DNA of 64,000 nucleotides from Bacillus sp. FJAT-50079. Its GTDB lineage: Bacteria; Bacillota; Bacilli; Bacillales; Bacillaceae_C. The number at the start of each line of letters is the position of its first letter. Position 1 is the first letter of the stretch. Position numbers and translations under genes: made by a program. This document shows, piece after piece, positions 1-8,757 of this stretch. The notes beneath the pieces are model-generated. The model was given only the letters and a program-made list of their open reading frames with translations. It was not told the origin of the DNA and searched no databases. Location of the stretch: positions 496,001-560,000 of the forward strand of contig NZ_JAGYPD010000004.1 of assembly GCF_018343515.1 (NCBI RefSeq), written 5' to 3'.

Positions 1-2271
1 ACCCCCGATTTGCAATTGAAAGAGATTGCAACTATTGAAGTTGCCGATTCGAGTTCAACATTTTTCACCCGTGTAAATGGGGAGGACGCCGTTGCCTTAT
101 TGCTTTTTAAAGAATCGAATGCCAATGCCGTTTCCATTGGGAAAAAGGTAAATGAAACGATGAAACAAGCAAATGAGCAGTTTAATCCTAATATTGTGAC
201 GACGATGCTCATATCCTATTCGGAATTTATCGTTCATTCTGTTGATAGTATGATGGAGTCTGTTCTATTGGGGGCATTGTTTGCTACGATTATTATTTTC
301 GTGTTTTTGCGCGATTTACGCATGACAATGATTACGATCATTAGCATCCCGCTATCACTTGCTTTTACATTATTCTTGCTTTCGCAGTCAGGAATCACTT
401 TGAATGTGTTAACGATTGGTGCGGTAGCTGTTGCAGTAGGACGTTTAGTGGACGATAGCATCGTCGTGATTGAAAATATTTTCCGAAAAGCGCAAGACGG
501 TGATTTTTCAAAAGACGTGATTGTAAAAGCGACAAAAGAAGTGGCTGCGGCGATTACATCCTCGACATTAACAACGGTAGCTGTGTTTTTGCCAATGGGG
601 CTTGTAAAATCACTGCAAGAATTGTTATTGCCATTCGCATTAACGATCACATATGCGTTATTATCGTCGCTTCTCGTTGCTTTAATCGTCGTTCCGCTCA
701 TGAGCTCGGGATTATTGAAAAAAGGAAAATTACCATTACACAAAAAACCACAGCAGTATGTGAGAATTTTGAATTGGTGTTTACAACATAAGTGGGTGCC
801 AATTGTATTGTCTTTCATTATTTTTGTAGGGGCGCTCGGTATGTATGCCGTCATGCCAAAGGGGGCGACGGATGCCGCGGATAATGACGTGTCCATCTCA
901 TTGACATACCCCGATGAAGTGCCATTTACAAAAGTAAAAGACGAAGTCCTTCAATTAGAGGCATATTTACAAGAACAGGCGGATGTAGAAGAAGTCATCC
1001 TTTTCCTTGGTTCAAATCCAGAAGATGCGCAGTTTAGCCAAGTGAACTCACAAAATACAGGACAATTTTTTGTTGTGACGAAAAGCGGTGCTGACACGGA
1101 AAAATTAATTAAACGGATTGAACAGGAGAAAGAGAAGTATGCTGATGCGGAAATCGATGTCGAACTTTCTACGTTCATGAGCTTTAGTGATTCAACGATC
1201 ACATTGGATGTCGTTGGCAAAGATACAGTACAATTGATTGACGTATCCAATCAAGTGATCGATCATGTACAAGAGATTGAAGGTGTAGAAAAGGTAACGA
1301 GCAATCAAAATGAATTAAAATCGATATATGACATCATCATCGATCAAGAAAAGGCCAATCCAGAGGAGGTAGCAAGGCAAATACAACTGCTACTAAATCC
1401 ATTTCCGATTGGAACGATTAAGCTTGATGGAAAAGATACACACGTATTCCTTGATAGCTCGATCCATCCAACTTCTGATTCTGAGCTTGAAAACATATCG
1501 ATTGCAGTCAATCAAGAGGTTGTCCCACTTTCAACGATCGCACATATAGAAAAAATAAATAAACCAACGAATGTATTGCGGAAAGACGGAAATGAATACG
1601 TACGGATCAGTGTCCAAGTGGATGCGGAGAATTTATCGAAAATCGCCAATGAGATCAATGTCAAAACGGAAGAACTTCCGCTGCCAAGCGGGGTTACCTT
1701 ACAATCAGGCGGTGCTGCAAGTGCACAGACAGATCAGTTTATGGAGTTATTCCAGTTAATGGCGGTTTCGATTGGCCTCGTTTATTTAATTATGGTGCTG
1801 ACGTTTAAGACGCTGCGCGCACCGTTAGTCATCTTATTCACGCTGCCACTTGCGATCATCGGAGCCGTGCTTGGATTATTAATCTCAAGAACACCAATCG
1901 ATATCGGATCAATGATTGGGGCATTAATGCTCATCGGCATTGTTGTAACAAATGCGATTGTTCTTTTAGATCGTGTCAGACAAAATGAAGAAACGATGCC
2001 AATCCGTGAGGCTTTACTTGAAGCGGGAGCAACAAGGTTTCGGCCGATTATGATGACTGCACTTGCGACGATCTTTGCGATGATTCCTCTCTTAATGGGA
2101 AAAGAGGAGATGGGAAGTCTTGTATCCAAAGGATTAGCCGTTGTTGTGATTGGTGGTCTTTCTGTTGCAACCTTATTAACACTTGTCGTTATCCCGGTCG
2201 TCTACGAATTATTTCATTTTAGAAAAGCGAAGAAACAACAACGAGTAGAAAAAAATAGTATTTCAATGTAA
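1..2271 (+). CDS. swrC: RND-family multidrug/lipopeptide exporter, SwrC/AcrB-like (5' end outside window)
   Basis: The reading frame is open from base 1, so the gene begins upstream; 756 residues are visible against roughly 1,050 for the family, so the first transmembrane helix and most of the first extracytoplasmic domain are missing. The visible part begins shortly before TM2-TM6, continues through a second large extracytoplasmic domain, and ends with the second TM bundle. The paired Asp of TM4 needed for proton relay in RND pumps is present in the motif GRLVDDSIVVIEN (about visible residues 147-159). It resembles B. subtilis SwrC (YerP), which exports surfactin and other amphipathic compounds; the substrate here is inferred only. 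A strong hairpin follows the stop codon. Confidence 0.9.
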   Translation, partial: TPDLQLKEIATIEVADSSSTFFTRVNGEDAVALLLFKESNANAVSIGKKVNETMKQANEQFNPNIVTTMLISYSEFIVHSVDSMMESVLLGALFATIIIFVFLRDLRMTMITIISIPLSLAFTLFLLSQSGITLNVLTIGAVAVAVGRLVDDSIVVIENIFRKAQDGDFSKDVIVKATKEVAAAITSSTLTTVAVFLPMGLVKSLQELLLPFALTITYALLSSLLVALIVVPLMSSGLLKKGKLPLHKKPQQYVRILNWCLQHKWVPIVLSFIIFVGALGMYAVMPKGATDAADNDVSISLTYPDEVPFTKVKDEVLQLEAYLQEQADVEEVILFLGSNPEDAQFSQVNSQNTGQFFVVTKSGADTEKLIKRIEQEKEKYADAEIDVELSTFMSFSDSTITLDVVGKDTVQLIDVSNQVIDHVQEIEGVEKVTSNQNELKSIYDIIIDQEKANPEEVARQIQLLLNPFPIGTIKLDGKDTHVFLDSSIHPTSDSELENISIAVNQEVVPLSTIAHIEKINKPTNVLRKDGNEYVRISVQVDAENLSKIANEINVKTEELPLPSGVTLQSGGAASAQTDQFMELFQLMAVSIGLVYLIMVLTFKTLRAPLVILFTLPLAIIGAVLGLLISRTPIDIGSMIGALMLIGIVVTNAIVLLDRVRQNEETMPIREALLEAGATRFRPIMMTALATIFAMIPLLMGKEEMGSLVSKGLAVVVIGGLSVATLLTLVVIPVVYELFHFRKAKKQQRVEKNSISM

Positions 2272-2276
2272 CAGGA

Positions 2277-2310
2277 AAGGGTTCGGAATATAATACTTCC
2301 GAACCCTTCT
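2277..2310. terminator. Bidirectional hairpin terminator between swrC and the GNAT gene
   Basis: The inverted repeat AGGGTTCGGAA / TTCCGAACCCT lies between two convergent genes. A T-rich tail is present but weak on the plus strand. It can serve both genes. Confidence 0.7.
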
Positions 2311-2314
2311 CCAT

Positions 2315-2725
2315 TTATCTAGCTCTCGCAATTTTAAAGCCATTTTCTATTTTTTCAAATCCTATATGGGGATAGTACTCCATTGCAGACGGTGCAGATA
2401 AAAGGATGAGTGCAACCTCATCTCCGATTTGTTCTTGAAGCAAGGCAATTAATTTCTTGCCAATCCCATGATGTTGGTATTCTTTATCCACCGCCAAATC
2501 AGATAAATAGCAGCAGTAGCTAAAATCGGTAATTGCCCGTGCAATGCCAATAAGCTGTGTTTCGTCCCACGCAGTCAATGTTAGATCGGCGTGAACAATC
2601 ATTTTTTGCAATCGGTTCAAATCTTCACTAGGCCTTTTAATTCCGGATGATTTGAATAACATTGACAATTGTTCAGCGGTAATCGCAGTATTTAGTTTGT
2701 ATAAGATCCGATCTAAATCTTCGAT
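2315..2725 (-). CDS. GNAT-family N-acetyltransferase, probably with a non-AUG start
   Basis: A small acetyltransferase of the GNAT fold. The C-terminal half has the acetyl-CoA binding region: the beta4 strand CYLSDLAVDKEYQHHGIGKKL with the Q-x-x-G-I-G-K loop, followed by YYPHIGFEK near the end. The first ATG/GTG/TTG in frame is a TTG at 2668, which has no ribosome binding site and would remove the first strand. The frame stays open upstream to 2725, where an ATC codon (reading IEDLDRILYKLNTAITAEQ) lies 6 bases after a perfect AGGAGGGG (2732-2739, complement). I therefore place the start at this ATC, as a rare initiator, or assume a recent start-codon mutation. The substrate is unknown. Confidence 0.75.
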   Translation of the reverse strand: MEDLDRILYKLNTAITAEQLSMLFKSSGIKRPSEDLNRLQKMIVHADLTLTAWDETQLIGIARAITDFSYCCYLSDLAVDKEYQHHGIGKKLIALLQEQIGDEVALILLSAPSAMEYYPHIGFEKIENGFKIARAR

Positions 2726-2802
2726 CGTACACCCCTCCTCAGAAAGTTGGCAACATTACCTATAATTATATGTAAAAACTGGTATATTTGAAAGGAGGAG
2801 TT

Positions 2803-3165
2803 ATGGGGAGGAAGGATCATGTGACAATAATTTCGGCGCTTGATTTATTTGCAAAGATAGTAAATCTGATCGTTCGTTTTGTGTATCAGTAAAATTAATA
2901 TAAATATAAAGCAGACGAGGCTGGATGGATATGGGATGAAATAAGTATTAGGAGTTTGATTCATCGCTGGGTTTCTAATCAAGGGAAGTTCACTCATATT
3001 TTAATGAAATCATCTATTAATCCGCTCCATTACATACCTTTTTGGAAAGAGTTCAAAACAGGACAACAAAGAATTACGGTAAAACAGATATAGAAGACAG
3101 GAAATCATCAGTTTGAACAGTTCTGTGCGATGATTGAAGCGAGTTCCACAAGGCCGATCGAGTGA
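2803..3165 (+). pseudogene. Decayed ORF of about 120 codons, family not recognised
   Basis: An ATG at 2803 follows a strong AAAGGAGGAG. The frame reads 29 codons (MGRKDHVTIISALDLF and onward), then meets TAA at 2890 and TAA at 2896, continues in the same frame from 2911 (KADEAGWIWDEISIRSL and onward) to TAG at 3091, and again in the same frame to TGA at 3163. Three stops inside one otherwise protein-like frame suggest a gene lost by point mutation. A functional 29-residue peptide from the first segment is possible but less likely. I do not recognise the family. Confidence 0.4.
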
Positions 3166-3344
3166 CTAGGGAGATTGAATAGATCATAGATGAAATGAAA
3201 TCATTGCTAAAGTAATTGTCACATTAAAGGCTATGAGGAAAACTGCCTCCAAACCTTTATTTCTAGGCCTAATACGAAACGAAATATTATGAATGAGCGT
3301 CATCTTTTATGGGTGGGGGAAAACTAGAAAGGGAGTAAATAATT

Positions 3345-3623
3345 ATGTGGATATCATTTCTGTTGTTCATCTTAATGGGATTATTATTTCTGAATATTAT
3401 TGCTTTTAAATTTTCCAAAACAAGACATAAAAGAATTTTCATGGGGGTATTGATTCTTTTTTTAGCACCAGTTCTTTTCTTTGCTACATTTTCAATCGTT
3501 ATTCCTTATGATACCGGTGGATTTGGAACGGCGATGTACTCTATTTTATATACAGCATTATTTTTATTGAATGGCATCGTTATCACTGCAATAGGAGTCT
3601 TTACGAAAAGGAAAGAAATATAA
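3345..3623 (+). CDS. Small membrane protein of unknown function
   Basis: 92 residues with three predicted membrane-spanning segments (about 2-21, 32-54 and 63-86) and short basic loops (KFSKTRHKR), ending in a basic KRKE tail. It is preceded by AAAGGGAG at good spacing to the ATG. A weak ECF-like promoter (CGAAAC, 17 bases, CGTC at 3298-3301) lies upstream and could tie it to the envelope-stress sigma factor encoded just downstream, but the spacing is one base longer than usual. No family is recognised. Confidence 0.65.
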   Translation: MWISFLLFILMGLLFLNIIAFKFSKTRHKRIFMGVLILFLAPVLFFATFSIVIPYDTGGFGTAMYSILYTALFLLNGIVITAIGVFTKRKEI

Positions 3624-3689
3624 GACAAACTTAGGAATGCAATACAATATGATTAATCGCTAACTTAAGTAATTGGGGAGATGGAGTTT

Positions 3690-3967
3690 TTGACAAAAAA
3701 AGTTATGATAAAAACGGCGCTATTATTAACCATCTTGCTTACCGTTATTATCCCGACTTACAACCAACTCAATTTAATCATCTTTGTCAAAATTCCTATG
3801 GCTTTCCGTACAAATATATAGGTGTATATATGGACATGTGTACGAACTGGTTGATTACTTAATTATTCACAGGGAATGAAGGGGTAAACTTAGGATCGGG
3901 ATTAGTAGTGAATATGCTGATCTTCTATTTAGTAATTAAGCTCATCCAATCTAAAAAAACACAATGA
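3690..3967 (+). pseudogene. Frameshifted remnant of a small membrane protein gene
   Basis: A TTG start at 3690 follows GGGGAGATGGAG and encodes a hydrophobic N-terminus (TKKVMIKTALLLTILLTVII). The frame is lost near 3790. The continuation is readable in another frame (YGFPYKYIGVYMDMCTNWLIT), then a TAA interrupts near 3859 and the same frame resumes (LFTGNEGVNLGSGLVVNML) to a TGA at 3965. One frameshift and one nonsense mutation in a continuous membrane-protein-like sequence indicate a recent pseudogene. The family is not identified. Confidence 0.6.
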
Positions 3968-3978
3968 TTCAGTATGAC

Positions 3979-4003
3979 GCTCAATAAACTTGAGCATTTT
4001 TTT
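3979..4003 (+). terminator. Hairpin terminator after the pseudogene
   Basis: Stem GCTCAA / TTGAGC with a 5-base loop followed by ATTTTTTT. Confidence 0.7.
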
Positions 4004-4032
4004 ATGGGATGCTTTAAATTTAAATGAAAAAC

Positions 4033-4058
4033 TGTAACCTTTTCGTATTTCGTTCGTG
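4033..4058 (+). promoter_or_regulatory. ECF-type (sigma-M-like) promoter of the sigM-like gene
   Basis: -35 TGTAAC (4033-4038), exactly 16 bases, -10 CGTG (4055-4058). This matches the known ECF promoter pattern TG(A/C/T)AAC-N16-CGT and implies autoregulation, as is known for B. subtilis sigM. Confidence 0.75.
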
Positions 4059-4080
4059 CTATTAGTGAAAGGAGGAGGAA

Positions 4081-4581
4081 ATGAAGGAGTCCATCGAGTC
4101 AGTTTATAATGAATATTTTCATGATATATATCGTTTCCTCCTCTCACTATGCCAAAATCATCATACAGCGGAGGATTTGGTGCAGGAAACGTTTTTGCGG
4201 GCATATTTGCATGTAGATGATTATGAAAATGTGAGCATTAAATCATGGCTTTTCACAGTCGCTCATCATGCTTTCATTGATCATTATCGTAAACAAAAAC
4301 GAATCGAATTGAAAAAGCAGAACTTTTTTTCAAGAATATTTGATAAAAGAAAAACGCCCGAGGAAGCGGTTGTCATTCATGAAGATATTCAAGCGGTCAT
4401 TCAACATATAGAAGGGTTGCCGGAAAAACAAAAATATGCGGTGCTATTACATGATTTTCATGAATTGAGTTATGCCGAAGCGGCTTCGGTAATGAATATT
4501 TCCTTAGCGAATTTCAAAGTCATTTTATATCGCGGCAGGCAAGCGATTCGTAGAAAGAAAGGTGAATCTGGTAATGAGTGA
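4081..4581 (+). CDS. sigM: ECF RNA polymerase sigma factor, SigM-like
   Basis: 166 residues, typical for group 4 sigma factors. Region 2 (about residues 8-75) contains the polymerase-binding motif AEDLVQETFLRAY and the -10 recognition segment SWLFTVAHHAFIDHYRK. Region 4 (about 108-160) contains LPEKQKYAVLLHDFHELSYAEAA and the helix-turn-helix that reads the -35. Sequence and partner gene match B. subtilis SigM, which responds to cell-wall antibiotics, salt and acid. The ATG follows GGAGGAGG. It overlaps the next gene by 8 bases, so the two are translationally coupled, and it has its own ECF-type promoter at 4033-4058. Confidence 0.85.
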   Translation: MKESIESVYNEYFHDIYRFLLSLCQNHHTAEDLVQETFLRAYLHVDDYENVSIKSWLFTVAHHAFIDHYRKQKRIELKKQNFFSRIFDKRKTPEEAVVIHEDIQAVIQHIEGLPEKQKYAVLLHDFHELSYAEAASVMNISLANFKVILYRGRQAIRRKKGESGNE

Positions 4582-5716
4582 TGAATTTAAAAGAAAACTT
4601 GAAGCATATGAAAATGGTCAATTAGACGGTGATGAGTTAACAACTTTTGAAGAAGAATTAGCAAAGCTGGAACAATACCAAGAATATCTTGAAGAAAATA
4701 AACAAGACGATGCGCCCATGAATGAAAAAAAACAAAAACGGATGCTTAGAACAAGTAAGTGGAAGGCGCGTTTTCAAACGGCTGCGACAGCGGTCGTGAT
4801 CCTTATTCTGTTTACAATCGTATCATCGATCCTGACGGCTGTTTACTACTCATGGGGTGAACCCGACCGCAGTGAAGTTTTCGCGGATGTAATTGATTAT
4901 ACGTTAGCGGTCACAGAACCATATGATGAAGGTTTTGGACACACAAGCACAAATGCAAAACCATTTTTCAAGGTGGAAATGACGAGGGACCTGAATAAAA
5001 GAATTGGGAGAGAGCGTGAAAAAGTAGGGGACCTAAAAGTAGACTTTCTTTTTTCACTTATGGGTTATCCAGAACGCAATTACACAGGGAAAATATCGCA
5101 AAACCAGCCGCATTTCATATACCCGGGTTTTGCTGACCCCGACATGTCCGAATGGGATAAATTAGAGCAACTGCCTGAAGGAACGGTTGTTTCTGCTTAT
5201 ATTTCCTTCGATCAATTAATGGAAACAAGCGCAGTATTTGATCAATTTGGTGAAAAGGATTTAGATATCATTTGGTTTGCGGTCGACACAGGTGTCGAAG
5301 GAAAAGAAGAGTGGGATCATGGAACGGTATTCAATCCGATTGGTTTTCCTGAATTCCCTCTCTGGCATGACAACGATATGATTGCGGGACCACGCGATGA
5401 ACAAAAAGGCTTTTTGTTCGGAAAAATCGTTTCACAAAGTTTTTCTTCCCCTGATTACGAAGAAGGGGATAGTACCGTTCTTCATAAGCAGTTTTTAAAA
5501 ACATTAAGCTTTCTCGAACAACATGAAAAGAAAGCGGAAAAATTGTATCACGGATATCGGCTGCATTTGGAAGAGCGCCTAAACTACGTTGAAAAGAATG
5601 GAATCAATCATTATGGAATCGTTGTAACAGGTCCGACAAAAGAAATCTTAGCATTAAAAGATGATCCATTCATCAGTTACATTCAGGTGGATGAAGTGGA
5701 TTTTTGGAATTGGTAA
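4574..5716 (+). CDS. yhdL: Membrane anti-sigma factor, YhdL-like, partner of SigM
   Basis: 380 residues from the ATG at 4574, chosen over a GTG at 4562 because AAAGGTGA lies 9 bases upstream. The N-terminal cytoplasmic part (1-62) begins SDEFKRKLEAYENGQLDGDEL and fits the sigma-factor regulator N-terminal domain. One membrane helix spans about 67-92. The large extracytoplasmic remainder matches the regulator C-terminal domain. In B. subtilis, YhdL binds SigM together with YhdK; no yhdK-like gene follows here, so this protein may act alone. The gene ends at a gap of about 310 bases containing repeats and a strong terminator. Confidence 0.8.
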   Translation: MSDEFKRKLEAYENGQLDGDELTTFEEELAKLEQYQEYLEENKQDDAPMNEKKQKRMLRTSKWKARFQTAATAVVILILFTIVSSILTAVYYSWGEPDRSEVFADVIDYTLAVTEPYDEGFGHTSTNAKPFFKVEMTRDLNKRIGREREKVGDLKVDFLFSLMGYPERNYTGKISQNQPHFIYPGFADPDMSEWDKLEQLPEGTVVSAYISFDQLMETSAVFDQFGEKDLDIIWFAVDTGVEGKEEWDHGTVFNPIGFPEFPLWHDNDMIAGPRDEQKGFLFGKIVSQSFSSPDYEEGDSTVLHKQFLKTLSFLEQHEKKAEKLYHGYRLHLEERLNYVEKNGINHYGIVVTGPTKEILALKDDPFISYIQVDEVDFWNW

Positions 5717-5740
5717 GGCTATCTGTTGAAGCATTGTTCA

Positions 5741-5945
5741 TTCGAATGCCTATAAGGGTGAAAATTTATGATTGAAGGTAAATCGAGCGTGGTTCGAATG
5801 ACCGTAGAAATGATAATTAGTGATCAAACGTCAATCGAATGCGCTCCGATTGACCACAAAGACGATAATTTGTGGTCGAGGGTAAATCGGATGTGGTTCG
5901 AATGCCCTTAATAATGAAAATAGTTGATCGAACGTCAATCACAAA
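5741..5945. repeat. Imperfect tandem repeat, period about 103 bases
   Basis: Two diverged units: one begins with GGTAAATCGAGCGTGGTTCGA at 5778 and runs through GATCAAACGTCAATC; the other begins with GGTAAATCGGATGTGGTTCG at 5881 and runs through GATCGAACGTCAATC. A partial third unit starts at TTCGAATGCC near 5743. No coding frame crosses them. A related motif (CGAGGGTAAAT...GGTTGAATG) occurs near 12274. Confidence 0.6.
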
Positions 5946-5963
5946 TGATTCAAATAATAAAGA

Positions 5964-6006
5964 GGGGCTGTTCAAGGTCAGTTGAAGACTGACCTTGAAC
6001 AGCCCC
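5964..6006. terminator. Strong bidirectional terminator between the anti-sigma gene and pepF
   Basis: A perfect 19-base stem (GGGGCTGTTCAAGGTCAGT paired with its complement) and a 5-base loop TGAAG, between convergent genes. Confidence 0.85.
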
Positions 6007-6029
6007 CTGTTACAAAGTGTTCAAACTTA

Positions 6030-7811
6030 TTATTTCCCAACCATCTCCATAAACTCTTCCACATCTTTTATACAAAGCTTGACGCCTTCTTCCCAAAATT
6101 CGCGCTTCGTTAAGTCGACGCCAAGATGTTTCATAGCAAGATCCTCTACCATCATGGAACCTGTATCTTCAAGCATCGCCATATATTTTTTCTCATAGCC
6201 TTTGCCTTCTTTAACTGCTTGTGCATAAATGCCAAGCGAGAAAAGATAGCCGAAAGTGTATGGGAAATTATAAAATGGCACACCGGTAATAAAGAAATGG
6301 AGCTTAGATCCCCAAAATAGAGGATGGTATTCGGATAAGGAATCGGCATACGCTTCACGTTGCGCAGATTCCATTAGCTCATTCAGCCGCGCCTTGCTGA
6401 CCATGCCATTTTTTCTTTCCTCGTAAAAGCGGGTTTCAAATAAATAGCGGGCATGTATGTTCATAAATAAAGCAACAGAACGCTGAATTTTATCTTCGAG
6501 TAAGGCGAGTTTTTCTTCCTCGTTCTCTGCATTGTTCACAGCGGCATCAGATACAATCATTTCCGCAAAAGTGGATGCTGTTTCTGCGACGTTCATCGCA
6601 TAGCTTCTGTTCAATGGGTGCGTATCTTTCATTGCAAAAGAGTGGAATGCATGGCCTAGTTCATGTGCAAGTGTTGACACATTCGATGGGGTTCCCGAAT
6701 AGGTCATAAAAATTCTTGATTGCTTGCTCACTGGGAACGATGTGCAAAATCCGCCGGGGCGCTTTCCAGGACGGTCCTCGGCTTCAATCCAGCGGTCTTC
6801 GAATGATTTTTTTGTAAAACTCGTCAGCTCATCACCAAATTGTTCAAAATGTTTTAAAATGAACTGTGCGCCCTCTTGATAGTTGTATGTCGTTTCGACA
6901 TTGCCAACTGGAGCGTCTAAATCCGCCCAGCTTAATTTTTCTACACCGAGCAGCTCTGCTTTCTTTTTCAAGAAGTCAGCAAACGGTTGTTTATGATCGG
7001 AAATCACTTCCCACATGACGTCGAGTGTTTCCTGCTTCATTCTGTTATATGTCAGTGCTTCTTTAAGAATATGATCCCAGCCTCGTTGCTTATAAACAGA
7101 TAAACGAAAACCGGACAGATGGTTTAATGTCGCTGCGAGTGTATCGGAATGCTGATCCCATGCCTTTTTCCATTCTGCGAAAATCTCTTTTCTTACTTTC
7201 CGGTCGGGGCTGGAAAATTTATTTTCTGCTTGGCCAACGGACAACAACGCATCTTCAAATGGTATCTTCACTTGCGAGACAATCGTGTCATACATTTCTC
7301 CCCAGCCATGATAACCGTCAATGCTTAATGCATTAATTAACGCTTCTTGCTCTTTTGGAAGCTTCTCTGCTGCATTTTTACGGCGTTCATTTAATATGAA
7401 GTGAAGTTCCTTTAATGCTTCTTGTTCTAGTAGTCCATTCCAAGTATGCTCATCAATGCTCGAAAGTTTCTCATCGAAGCCAGTTAAAATGGTGCTTAAT
7501 TTGGAACTTAATGTTGTTACCATGCCACGCAATTCATTTGCTCTCGTATCGGACGTATCTTGAGCCTGCAAGCAGCTGACAAACGCTCCTGCTTGTCGAA
7601 TATTTTGTGCAGTCGTTTGAAAAAACTGCAAAAGTTCTGTTAGGGATTGATCATCAGATGCGGATGGGATGCTCCAAGTCTCAACAACCGATTCAAATGC
7701 ATCCAATTGCTTCTTCACATTTTCCAGATGTTCTGTGAATGCGTGGGAAGCACTGCCTCCTTCAAAAAACACATCAAGATCCCAAGTCAAATCATATGTA
7801 TTTGTTGCCAA
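6030..7811 (-). CDS. pepF: Oligoendopeptidase F, M3 family zinc metallopeptidase
   Basis: 593 residues, normal for bacterial PepF-like M3 peptidases. It hydrolyses oligopeptides in the cytoplasm. The zinc site HELGH is at about 383-387 inside LAHELGHAFHSF, with the third ligand Glu about 25 residues on (NVAETAS). The N-terminal helical domain (1-200) is the usual gating part. The start is a TTG placed 5 bases after GGAGGAGGGG. Its 3' end abuts a strong bidirectional terminator. The exact substrate is not predictable. Confidence 0.9.
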   Translation of the reverse strand: MATNTYDLTWDLDVFFEGGSASHAFTEHLENVKKQLDAFESVVETWSIPSASDDQSLTELLQFFQTTAQNIRQAGAFVSCLQAQDTSDTRANELRGMVTTLSSKLSTILTGFDEKLSSIDEHTWNGLLEQEALKELHFILNERRKNAAEKLPKEQEALINALSIDGYHGWGEMYDTIVSQVKIPFEDALLSVGQAENKFSSPDRKVRKEIFAEWKKAWDQHSDTLAATLNHLSGFRLSVYKQRGWDHILKEALTYNRMKQETLDVMWEVISDHKQPFADFLKKKAELLGVEKLSWADLDAPVGNVETTYNYQEGAQFILKHFEQFGDELTSFTKKSFEDRWIEAEDRPGKRPGGFCTSFPVSKQSRIFMTYSGTPSNVSTLAHELGHAFHSFAMKDTHPLNRSYAMNVAETASTFAEMIVSDAAVNNAENEEEKLALLEDKIQRSVALFMNIHARYLFETRFYEERKNGMVSKARLNELMESAQREAYADSLSEYHPLFWGSKLHFFITGVPFYNFPYTFGYLFSLGIYAQAVKEGKGYEKKYMAMLEDTGSMMVEDLAMKHLGVDLTKREFWEEGVKLCIKDVEEFMEMVGK

Positions 7812-7915
7812 ATAAACCCCTCCTCCATTTCAATCTAGTTCCATTATAAGGGACAAATGGAAACTTTCCTACTTTTTTTACGCCGTAGTATCGGTAATGA
7901 CTAGCTTGCGACAAG

Positions 7916-7923
7916 CATATATA
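7916..7923 (+). promoter_or_regulatory. Possible mother-cell (sigma-E/K) -10 element for sigK
   Basis: CATATATA resembles the CATA-type -10 of sigma-E and sigma-K promoters and sits 33 bases before the chosen start. No convincing -35 is visible, so this is tentative. Confidence 0.3.
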
Positions 7924-7955
7924 TGAATAAAGCCAAAATCGCTGGAGGTGAGGAG

Positions 7956-8675
7956 TTGTCCGGTATTTTAACGGCAATCGGCTATGTATTAAAGGAACTT
8001 GTTTTTCTTGTTTCCTATGTAAAAAACAACGCATTCCCGCAGCCGCTATCACCTGAAGACGAACAAAAATATTTACGGCTCATGGCTAAGGGAGATGAAA
8101 ATGCTCGGAATCTTTTAATTGAACATAATTTGCGACTCGTTGCTCATATCGTGAAAAAATTTGAAAATACGGGAGAAGACCCCGAAGATTTAATTTCGAT
8201 TGGAACAATTGGACTGATCAAAGGAATTGAAAGCTATTCGTTTGGAAAAGGAACAAAGCTTGCCACGTACGCAGCTCGCTGTATAGAAAACGAAATCCTC
8301 ATGCATTTAAGGGCGTTAAAAAAGACGAAAAAAGACGTTTCCCTGCATGATCCGATCGGGCAAGACAAGGAAGGGAATGAAATTTCATTAATCGATGTTC
8401 TAAAATCAGAAGTCGAAGATGTTTTTGATACAATTCAATTAAATATGGAATTGGAACGAGTGAAGGAGTACATCGATGTACTTGATGGACGTGAAAAGGA
8501 AGTCATTATTGGACGCTTCGGCTTAAACCTAGAAAAAGAACGAACCCAAAGGGAAATTGCCAAAGAGCTAGGCATTTCAAGAAGCTACGTATCACGCATT
8601 GAAAAAAGAGCATTGATGAAAATGTTCCATGAATTTTATCGAGCAGAGAAAGAAAAAATGAAGAAAAATGAATGA
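7956..8675 (+). CDS. sigK: RNA polymerase sigma factor SigK (late mother-cell sigma), pro-form
   Basis: 239 residues from a TTG at 7956, which lies 5 bases after GGAGGTG; an upstream ATG at 7923 lacks a site and would lengthen the pro-sequence. The first 20 residues ([18 protein letters not shown]) form the hydrophobic pro-sequence removed by the SpoIVFB membrane protease in B. subtilis, with the mature protein beginning near YVKNNAF. Regions 2 ([34 protein letters not shown]) and 4 ([22 protein letters not shown]) are intact. It directs late sporulation genes in the mother cell. The gene is continuous, with no skin-type element inserted. A hairpin terminator follows. Confidence 0.95.
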   Translation: MSGILTAIGYVLKELVFLVSYVKNNAFPQPLSPEDEQKYLRLMAKGDENARNLLIEHNLRLVAHIVKKFENTGEDPEDLISIGTIGLIKGIESYSFGKGTKLATYAARCIENEILMHLRALKKTKKDVSLHDPIGQDKEGNEISLIDVLKSEVEDVFDTIQLNMELERVKEYIDVLDGREKEVIIGRFGLNLEKERTQREIAKELGISRSYVSRIEKRALMKMFHEFYRAEKEKMKKNE

Positions 8676-8687
8676 TGGAACGATGAA

Positions 8688-8727
8688 AGTCTCGGGTTAG
8701 TATGTTTTAGCGCCGAGGCTTTTTCTT
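8688..8727 (+). terminator. Terminator after sigK
   Basis: Stem AGTCTCGG / CCGAGGCT (one G-T pair), followed by TTTTCTT. Confidence 0.75.
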
Positions 8728-8757
8728 ATTGTATACTATCATTAAGGGGGAGTGAGA

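Noticed and set aside
5995-6198. Plus-strand frame over the end of pepF
   Set aside because: It is antisense to a well-supported gene and begins in the terminator.
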